From Deltaproteobacteria bacterium (lineage in GTDB: Bacteria > Desulfobacterota > Desulfobulbia > Desulfobulbales > VMSU01), in assembly GCA_024274995.1 (NCBI GenBank), contig JAJSAA010000098.1:1-11534 (forward strand): a DNA stretch of 11,534 nucleotides. The letters are read 5' to 3'. This document shows positions 6,555-11,534 of this stretch, piece after piece. The notes below the pieces were generated by a model, which was given only the letters and a program-made list of their open reading frames with translations, was not told the origin of the DNA and did not search any database. The stretch's first letter is position 1. Every line of letters starts with the position of its first letter. A program made the translations under genes and the position numbers.

Positions 6555-6980
6555 ATGAGCAAACAAGGAAAAGAAAAAAGGGACTGATTATGGTCTTTAC
6601 CGGCAACGGCAAGGGCAAGACCACCGCGGCCATCGGTATCACCATGCGAGCCGTGGGCCACGGCTTCAAGACCGCTTTATCCAGTTCATCAAAGGCTCCT
6701 GGAAATACAAGGCGAAATGGAGGCAATTGCCCATTTCCCCGAGAACATCGACTTTCATGGCCTGGGCCGGGGTTTTACCTGGAATTCCGATGATCTGGAC
6801 AAAGACCGGGAGGAGGCCATGCGGGTTTTAAGCAATAATCCCAAGGATCTGCATATTGTCATCACCGGCCGGGCCGCCGACCCCAAACTACTGGAACTCG
6901 CCGATCTGGTGACGGAGATGAAGGCGGTCAAGCACCCATACAAACAAGGCGTAAAGGCCCAGAAAGGCATTGAGTTTTGA
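6555..6980 (+). pseudogene. cobO: cobO/btuR remnant (corrinoid adenosyltransferase)
   Basis: CobO-type ATP:corrinoid adenosyltransferase adds the 5'-deoxyadenosyl group to cobalamin. The start is ATG 6555 (MSKQGKEK), but one A is missing near 6583, so this frame stops at 6587. The next frame gives GLIMVFTGNGKGKTTAAIGI with the family P-loop GNGKGKTT. Further one-base losses at about 6678 and 6711 lead through QFIKGSWKY to EMEAIAHFPENIDFHGLGRG. After about 6815 the text jumps to VLSNNPKDLHIVITGRAADP, dropping roughly 40 residues that normally carry the Walker B/VLDE segment. The C-terminal end KHPYKQGVKAQKGIEF and the TGA at 6978-6980 are normal. Three frameshifts plus an active-site deletion mean it is dead. 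Its place behind a cobalamin riboswitch fits its former role. Confidence 0.93.
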
Positions 6981-7060
6981 ACTTCAATGACTGCCCAGGC
7001 GAAGAGATCAAAGCCGTTCAAGCAAAAAATCACGACCAAAAAAACCATGGAGGAACGCCT

Positions 7061-7305
7061 ATGGGCATAATCAGGAACAGACAAAAACTAATCAGCTTAA
7101 TTAAGCCTGTTTTTCCTGCTCGGGCTGCCTTGGACAAGCTGCCGGGCTGCGGATAGGGTGCATATTCGTTACAGTCATAATTTTCAGGTGAGCTATCGGG
7201 ACGGGGTCACCCTGATTACGGTATCAAATCCCTGGCGTGATGCCGGGGTGGGCTTCCGTTACCTGCTTAAGAGCCGGGGCACTACTCACCCTTACGGCAA
7301 TCCTC
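7061..7305 (+). pseudogene. btuF: btuF-like remnant (cobalamin/Fe-siderophore ABC transporter binding protein, N-terminal part)
   Basis: A good ribosome binding site (GGAGG at about 7049-7053) precedes ATG 7061, which reads MGIIRNRQKLISLIKPV. After a frameshift near 7110 it continues as FFLLGLPWTSCRAADRVHIR and YSHNFQVSYRDGVTLITVSN, then PWRDAGVGFRYLLKSRG. This is a signal peptide followed by the N-terminal strand pattern of periplasmic binding proteins of the FepB/BtuF class (F-x-V-x-Y-x-D-G-V-x-x-I-T-V). Only about 80 of roughly 300 or more residues are left before the text turns into permease-like sequence. The assignment to B12 rather than iron-siderophore uptake rests on context (B12 riboswitch, cobO and btuC remnants). 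Confidence 0.65.
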
Positions 7306-7752
7306 ATCGCGCGGCCCGCTGGGTGGAGAATGTCATGACCCTGCTGATTATCAGTCTCCTGGGCGGCTACGCCCTGGGCAGCATACATAAGTATCCTGAT
7401 TCACTTCAGCCGCCCGGAGATGGTTCAGGCCTATATGGCCTGGACCATTGGTAGTTTCAGCAATACAACCTGGCGGGAGATGCAGATCTTTCTGCCGGTT
7501 ATCGCCTCTGCCGGTGGCCTTTATCGGTATTGCGGTACCGCACCTCGCCCGGGCGGTGGCCTCCACCTCCGATCATCGAATTTTGCTGCCCGTGACCGCG
7601 GCCATAGGCGGCATAGTCGCCCTATGCGCCGATATTCTGGCCCAGCTCCCGGGCGCCATTCCATGGTGCTGCCGCTCAACGCCGTCACCGCCCTCATCGG
7701 CAGTCCGGTGATTATCTGGTTCATCGTCAAAAGACAAAGAAGCTTTGTCTGA
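7306..7752 (+). pseudogene. btuC: btuC remnant (B12 ABC importer permease, FecCD family)
   Basis: This is the scrambled remainder of a FecCD-family permease. A hydrophobic segment MTLLIISLLGGYALGS (about 7336-7383) is followed in another frame by FSRPEMVQAYMAWTIGSFSN, then TTWREMQIFLPV (about 7409-7500), the usual loop and helix before the cytoplasmic coupling region. The coupling region itself is missing. A third frame reads PVAFIGIAVPHLARAVASTS and DHRILLPVTAAIGGIVALCA DILAQLPG in sequence, the conserved 'GFIGLIVPH-x-AR ... DHR-x-LLP' block. A final frame gives NAVTALIGSPVIIWFIVKRQ and a TGA at 7750-7752, the normal C-terminus. Large deletions and several frame changes make it non-functional. 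It ends 19 bp from the convergent methyltransferase gene. Confidence 0.82.
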
Positions 7753-7771
7753 TTAACAAAACTCCGCCGCC

Positions 7772-8548
7772 CTAAGCCGCTGTCGGCAGAGCAGTGTTAA
7801 TATTTTTAGTCACCGCCATTAATTTTTTATCCCGGCAGTTCATTATCACCGCGTCAAGACCGGCCTCAGCCAGCATGGGCAATAAACGGCAATGAAAGGC
7901 GGAGCGTTTCCCGGCGGCAAGACAAAGGGAGGAATTACTGATGGCGGCTATGGTGCGCAGGCGGTGGTCACTTAACTCACCAAGCAGGCGGATGGAGTTA
8001 AGCAGCACCTCAATATTAGGCAGACCGGCGCTCAATCCCCAGGCCGCCGGATCGGGACGGCAGGAGATAACCGGATCAAGATAAAGCTGTTCTAAGGGCA
8101 TACCAACTTCATCGGCGACTTCCTGCACCATTAAAGCCAGCCGCAGGCGTTCATTGGCATCCGTTGGAGTAAGTTTTGAGCTGACAAGAAGAACAACGAG
8201 ATTGGCCTGAAAGCGTTTCGCCGTTTCCATGGCCCTGATAAGCTCCGCTGGATTGGCGGTAACGGCATTGATGGTGGCAGTCCCCTTATGCACCTCCAGG
8301 GCGCGCTGCTCACTAAGAACGTGATTTGAAAGCAGAAGGGGAACGTCCATTGCCTGTTGAATTGTTTCCACCAGCCAGGGAGTGCGCAGACCGAACTTCT
8401 TATTTTGACCAAGATTAATATCAAGTGCCGCCGCCCCGGCCTCAACCTGACGCCGAGCAAGCCGCACCAGGCCCTCCGCGTCCTGCTTTTCCATGACCTG
8501 CAAAAACTCATGGTTCATAATGTGCAGATCTTCGCCAATGATTCTCAT
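7772..8548 (-). CDS. Pterin-binding methyltransferase, AcsE-like (methyl-H4folate:corrinoid protein type)
   Basis: This 258-residue TIM-barrel protein belongs to the pterin-binding (DHPS-like) family, closest in pattern to AcsE/MetH-type methyltransferases, which move the methyl of 5-methyl-tetrahydrofolate to a Co(I) corrinoid. Visible landmarks are GEDLHIMN (about 5-12), AGAAALDINLG (about 37-47), TINAVTA (about 92-98), YLDPVI (about 156-161) and AISNSS (about 202-207), the pterin-contacting Asn loop, then AGLDAVIMNC (about 229-238). The start ATG at 8548 has AAGGAG six bases upstream; the in-frame extension to 8656 has no ribosome binding site and overlaps the btuB end. It lies 110 bp after btuB on the same strand, so it is probably co-transcribed and under the same riboswitch. 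No corrinoid protein partner is visible in the window. The exact methyl acceptor is not known. Confidence 0.85.
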   Translation of the reverse strand: MRIIGEDLHIMNHEFLQVMEKQDAEGLVRLARRQVEAGAAALDINLGQNKKFGLRTPWLVETIQQAMDVPLLLSNHVLSEQRALEVHKGTATINAVTANPAELIRAMETAKRFQANLVVLLVSSKLTPTDANERLRLALMVQEVADEVGMPLEQLYLDPVISCRPDPAAWGLSAGLPNIEVLLNSIRLLGELSDHRLRTIAAISNSSLCLAAGKRSAFHCRLLPMLAEAGLDAVIMNCRDKKLMAVTKNINTALPTAA

Positions 8549-8642
8549 ATTTTTCTCCTTGTGTAATTTTTCCCCACGCCCGGCCCCGTTATTAAGAGAA
8601 CGCACTGATCCATCAGACAAAAAACCCGTGATTAGAGAGAAG

Positions 8643-8654
8643 GGATTTAAATCC
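8643..8654. repeat. 12-bp palindrome between btuB and the methyltransferase gene
   Basis: GGATTTAAATCC is a perfect 12-bp palindrome that starts 5 bp beyond the btuB stop codon. It has no T-tract and is too short to be a terminator, so transcription probably reads through into the methyltransferase gene. It may be chance. Confidence 0.35.
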
Positions 8655-8658
8655 ATCC

Positions 8659-10701
8659 CTAAAACTCGTATTTGTAACTGGCATAAATGGCCCGGCCAGG
8701 CAGCGGGAACCCCTTTTTCTCATAGTAATTTTTATCAAAGAGATTGCCTATTTTAACAGTAAACCGCTGATGCTCAAGAAAGTTTACACCAACCATTAAA
8801 TCAGCCACGGTGAAAGACGGGTATTCCACCTCCGGATAACCGGCGGCATTCCAGTCAGTATCCTTCATCTTACCCTGGGTACGGCATTGCAGCTTGCCGT
8901 CAAACATCCCATCATCATATTTAACCCCGTAATCAACGGTATATTTTGCCACATTATGAATATCCTGCATGGTGTGGTCGGTCTGTTCTTCCTCGGCCTT
9001 GAACATATGGGTTGAATTGACAAAAAAGTTCAGGGAACGATCCCAGTTAAGGGGGGCACCGATATCATAGGAAAAGTTGGTTTCCAAACCTTCCATTTTG
9101 GCGCTGAGACTGTTGGTGTAAGTCGTGATATTGCCGCTGGTAACACTGATAATCTTGTCATCAACCTTGGTATGGAAAAAGGTAACATCCATGGCAAATC
9201 CCAATTTGGGCCGCTCGAATCCAGCCCCAAAGTCATAGGTCAGGGAAGACTCCGGATTTAAATTGGAATTACCCTTGGTAATCATGGTTACACTGCCGAC
9301 CTGACGCTCGGCGTAACCGGCAAGCTGGGCCGCGGCGGGCGGCACAAATGCCTTGCCAATGGTGGTATGGAGGCGGATTCCCTGATCAAAAAGATAATTC
9401 AGGCCAGCCCTGGGGCTGAAGGTGGAAAATGTTGCTGAATTGGGAGTAAAATCAGTCTTGTACGGCGTTTCCTTGGTCTTAACATCAAAGCTGTCATAAC
9501 GGCCGCCAACCGTGGCGGTGAGTCGTTTATTCATGAGTTTCCAGACCGTCTCCACATACCCGGCCCAGTTCTCCCGGCCTTCATCCGGCGAATATGGCGC
9601 TTTTCTGGTACCATCCTGATTATAACTGCGACTCACCTTGTCGATATTCTGATAATCAACCCCGAAAATAAAACGCTGTATATCCCAGGTATATTCATCC
9701 TTGAGCTGCACTCCCAGCCAGTCAATATCTGAATCATAGCTCCGATATGGAGTAACCTGAACGGGAGTAGACCAGCCGGTATAGTGTTTATAAGATTTTG
9801 AAGTCTCATTAGTCTTATAGGTTCTGACGGTCAGGCGGTTGTTCAGTCCCAGCTTACCGCCTACGGTCAGATCCAGACCATAGTGATCAATATCCTTATG
9901 ACCTGATTTATTATCCCCATCAAAGGTATCACCCGGTGTCTCAATATCACGGCCCTGGTAAAGGGCCGCGCTTACGTCAAACCGCCAGCTCTGACCGAGG
10001 CTGGAGCCGAGACGAAAATAACCATTTTGGGTCTTATAGGTGGTATGAGCCCTGGTCTCACCATTGCCCATCTTGAAATCATCGGCCTGTTCAAAGCGGC
10101 GGGCGAAGACATCAAAGTCGAATCCTTTACTTAGTGCCCCGCCCAGGGCCACCTTCTGGAAATTAGTTTTAAAGGAACCGGCACCGGCCGCGGCCATGCC
10201 GGTAAGTTTGCCGGTATGTTTTTTGGTAATAATATTGACAACCCCGCCCATGGCCTCACCGCCGTAGAGAGATGATGCCGGGCCCTTTAGAATCTCAATA
10301 CGTTCTACATCATCCGTTAAAATGGCGGCCAGATTAGTCGCTCCAGCCGGGCGACCATTAATTAATATCAGGCTATGTTTGGTAATACCGGAAAATTCCG
10401 GCCGAAAACCGCGAATGCCGATACCGGACAGGGCTCCAGGATACTGGATAACCCCAATGGAGGAGTTCTTTTTTAACTGGTCGGTAAGCGTATCACCCAC
10501 CGTCTGCTTAATATCCCGGCTGTCGATCACCTCAACTTTAGCCGGAATTGTCCTGATGTTCTCAGGACTGCGGGTGGCAGTGACTACCACTTCGCTCATG
10601 GTAGGCTCAAAGACTGGTGCAGTATCTTTCACCCCTGCCTGGGCCAGAGCAGGCAGGGATATGGCAAAGAGGGCCAGAGCGGCATTAATTTTTTTCTTCA
10701 T
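8659..10701 (-). CDS. btuB: TonB-dependent outer-membrane cobalamin receptor BtuB
   Basis: This full-length 680-residue TonB-dependent receptor imports cobalamin across the outer membrane using TonB energy. The signal peptide is MKKK, a hydrophobic core and a likely cut after AQA (about residue 22). A TonB-box-like SEVVVTATR (about 36-44) precedes the plug domain, which shows GIRGF (about 95-99), ILINGRPAG (about 112-120) and the conserved ERIEILKGPASSLYGGEAMG block (about 133-152) with GGVVNIITK. The rest is a 22-strand-type barrel ending in the canonical aromatic terminus ASYKYEF. AGGAG lies 8 bases before the ATG at 10701. The gene follows a complete cobalamin riboswitch and terminator, which identifies the ligand as a corrinoid rather than a siderophore. 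The frame is intact, in contrast to the B12 genes on the other strand. Confidence 0.93.
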   Translation of the reverse strand: MKKKINAALALFAISLPALAQAGVKDTAPVFEPTMSEVVVTATRSPENIRTIPAKVEVIDSRDIKQTVGDTLTDQLKKNSSIGVIQYPGALSGIGIRGFRPEFSGITKHSLILINGRPAGATNLAAILTDDVERIEILKGPASSLYGGEAMGGVVNIITKKHTGKLTGMAAAGAGSFKTNFQKVALGGALSKGFDFDVFARRFEQADDFKMGNGETRAHTTYKTQNGYFRLGSSLGQSWRFDVSAALYQGRDIETPGDTFDGDNKSGHKDIDHYGLDLTVGGKLGLNNRLTVRTYKTNETSKSYKHYTGWSTPVQVTPYRSYDSDIDWLGVQLKDEYTWDIQRFIFGVDYQNIDKVSRSYNQDGTRKAPYSPDEGRENWAGYVETVWKLMNKRLTATVGGRYDSFDVKTKETPYKTDFTPNSATFSTFSPRAGLNYLFDQGIRLHTTIGKAFVPPAAAQLAGYAERQVGSVTMITKGNSNLNPESSLTYDFGAGFERPKLGFAMDVTFFHTKVDDKIISVTSGNITTYTNSLSAKMEGLETNFSYDIGAPLNWDRSLNFFVNSTHMFKAEEEQTDHTMQDIHNVAKYTVDYGVKYDDGMFDGKLQCRTQGKMKDTDWNAAGYPEVEYPSFTVADLMVGVNFLEHQRFTVKIGNLFDKNYYEKKGFPLPGRAIYASYKYEF

Positions 10702-10756
10702 TTTTTTATCTCCTGTGAACGTTATTTAAGTTCCGGAAATATTTTGCCCCCAAGAC

Positions 10757-10799
10757 AAAAAAAAATCCCCGGACCAATTAATAAATTGATCCGGGGATT
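10757..10799 (-). terminator. btuB: Riboswitch-associated rho-independent terminator before btuB
   Basis: On the minus strand AATCCCCGGA (plus 10799-10790) pairs with TCCGGGGATT (10773-10764). The inner CAATT/AATTG adds pairs around a 4-base AATA loop (10780-10783), and a run of nine T follows at 10765-10757. It sits between aptamer and btuB, so premature termination is the likely output of the switch. Confidence 0.9.
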
Positions 10800-10897
10800 C
10801 CCTGATTTATCCACGAATAACTAAGCCTCCTGCTCTTTGTCCACGAGAGCGGGCTTGCCTGCCGTGCCATTTCTCCAGCACCGCAAGTCACGTCATT

Positions 10898-10920
10898 AAT
10901 CCCCGCCTGAGAGGCGGATT
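10898..10920 (-). promoter_or_regulatory. btuB: Candidate antiterminator hairpin in the btuB leader
   Basis: CCGCCT-CTC-AGGCGG forms a tight hairpin (10917-10903 on the minus strand). Its 3' side runs on into CGGGGATT (10905-10898), which is the exact complement of AATCCCCG, the 5' arm of the terminator. The segment could therefore pair with the terminator arm when ligand is absent. The complementarity is seen; the switching role is inferred. Confidence 0.45.
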
Positions 10921-10937
10921 ATGACCATGATACATTC

Positions 10938-11098
10938 ATAGACAGGTCTTCTGACTCCCGGTTCGTCTTACTTGCCGCGCCTTCCCATTCGTCGAAACAC
11001 AGTATTTCTACTGCCCAAATAGTGACTTTAATGCGACGTTCATCCCCGGTTACAGCGGCGGGCCCGTCCCGGATTTACACCGGGTTCCCTATTAAGCT
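10938..11098 (-). promoter_or_regulatory. btuB: Cobalamin riboswitch aptamer (btuB leader)
   Basis: Read on the minus strand, all landmarks of the cobalamin class occur in order. These are GGGAACCCGGTG (about 11089-11078), AATCCGGGACGGGCCCGCC, the B12 box GCCGCTGTAA (plus 11050-11059), ACCGGGGA, GGGAAGGCGC (about 10986-10977) and CCGGGAGTCAGAAGACCTGTC at the 3' end (about 10961-10941). It is positioned between a promoter and the btuB terminator. In the family, cobamide binding lowers expression, so btuB and the downstream methyltransferase gene should be repressed when B12 is plentiful. Confidence 0.96.
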
Positions 11099-11126
11099 CA
11101 ACTAAGAGCATCTAAGAATGGCAGAT

Positions 11127-11155
11127 AATTTAACTGATAAAAATCAGGACGTCAA
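11127..11155 (-). promoter_or_regulatory. btuB: Probable sigma-70 promoter of the btuB operon
   Basis: On the minus strand TTGACG (plus 11155-11150) and TAAATT (11132-11127) are 17 bases apart. That places the transcript start near 11120, about 20 bases before the riboswitch aptamer, exactly where a leader promoter is expected. Confidence 0.65.
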
Positions 11156-11211
11156 TTATTTTTTGTACATTGCAAGTTGCCCCTAACGTCCCCTGCCGGA
11201 TATCAGATTTG

Positions 11212-11534
11212 TTATACATGCCCCTCCGTATTAGGGCCTTTTGAAACCTTAAAGTTCCCATTTTTAAAGTTGGCCACCGCCTCCCGCACCGTACCGCTGA
11301 CCTCAGTTATAACCTCGACACCAGCAGCCTGGCAGGTTTTAAAGGCGTTGGGGCCGCAATACCCGGTGAGCAGCACTCTGGCACCTTTTTCATGAATCAT
11401 GGTGGCGGCCTGAATACCGGCTCCTTTAAAGGCCTTTATATTTTCATTATTATCCAGCGCCTCAAATGTGAGACTTTCCGGGTCTATAACCAATAGATAG
11501 GCCGCCCGGCCAAAATGCGGGTCAACCTCGGAAT
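11212..11534 (-). CDS. NifX/NifB-type dinitrogenase iron-molybdenum cofactor biosynthesis family protein (5' end outside window)
   Basis: The frame is open to the window edge (first full codon at 11532) and gives 106 residues before TAA at 11214-11212. It begins SEVDPHFGRAAYLLVIDPES, with the HFGRA and VID strand typical of the NifX/NifB small domain. It continues with FKGAGIQAATMIHEKGARVL and LLTGYCGPNAFKTCQAAGVE, the 'G-x-x-A ... GP-x-A-x-x-x-x-x-AGV-x-V' core of the family. The domain binds iron-sulfur or Fe-Mo cofactor precursors in characterised nitrogenase proteins; many stand-alone members have unknown roles. A few N-terminal residues are cut off by the window. It is on the same strand as btuB but upstream of the btuB promoter, and I see no clear terminator after it. 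Confidence 0.88.
   Translation of the reverse strand, partial: SEVDPHFGRAAYLLVIDPESLTFEALDNNENIKAFKGAGIQAATMIHEKGARVLLTGYCGPNAFKTCQAAGVEVITEVSGTVREAVANFKNGNFKVSKGPNTEGHV

Noticed and set aside
3813..7752. Frameshifts explained as sequencing errors
   Set aside because: One-base losses alone could be errors, but the deletions within cobN, cobO and btuC, the last two removing active-site or coupling segments, cannot be.
8549..8656. Longer N-terminus for the methyltransferase
   Set aside because: The in-frame extension has no ribosome binding site and would begin over the btuB end, whereas ATG 8548 has AAGGAG at proper spacing and matches the family start.
1..11534. CRISPR arrays, tRNA or rRNA genes
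   Set aside because: I saw no regularly spaced repeats and no cloverleaf or rRNA signature on either strand.

Overview
The window looks like part of a chromosome from an anaerobic Gram-negative bacterium, most likely a Desulfobacterota (deltaproteobacterial) lineage. This is inferred from the style of the CobN remnant, the TonB-dependent B12 receptor, an AcsE-like methyl-H4folate:corrinoid methyltransferase and a NifX/NifB-type protein. No rRNA, tRNA or other taxonomic marker is present to prove it.

Region 1 (about 1-3800) is an accessory toxin/defence patch of lower GC content. It holds the 3' end of a PemK/MazF-type toxin, a minus-strand AAA_14/DUF4143 ATPase with a near-perfect 37-bp palindrome over its start, and a complete two-gene AbiEi/AbiEii (type IV toxin-antitoxin) operon on the plus strand. 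The AbiE operon lies between two diverged 48-bp direct repeats (about 1635 and 3723). The gap after it holds a tandem 13-bp repeat and a strong terminator hairpin, but no convincing gene.

Region 2 (about 3800-7750, plus strand) is a decayed cobalamin locus. A cobN (cobaltochelatase) remnant, a cobO/btuR (corrinoid adenosyltransferase) remnant, and btuF and btuC (B12 ABC importer) remnants all survive as recognisable protein segments. They are interrupted by one-base frameshifts and by larger internal deletions. Two other things are embedded among them: an intact secreted phytase-like esterase gene (4682-6058), and the C-terminal end of an ISL3-family transposase directly behind it. The cobO remnant is preceded by a cobalamin riboswitch plus terminator whose 5' end is damaged where the transposase remnant stops.

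Region 3 (about 7770-11534, minus strand) is intact. A promoter, a complete cobalamin riboswitch and a rho-independent terminator precede btuB (outer-membrane B12 receptor). A pterin-binding methyltransferase gene follows btuB, probably in the same transcript. At the window edge, upstream of that promoter and on the same strand, is the 3' part of a NifX/NifB-like (dinitrogenase Fe-Mo cofactor biosynthesis family) gene.

The two B12 leaders, on opposite strands, share the aptamer core, a spacer motif and nearly the same terminator. They therefore look like paralogous copies of one leader cassette. Overall, the outer-membrane uptake and corrinoid-linked methyl-transfer half of the locus has been kept under riboswitch control, while the inner-membrane import and corrinoid-processing half has rotted in place. 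I see no CRISPR array and no complete mobile element.
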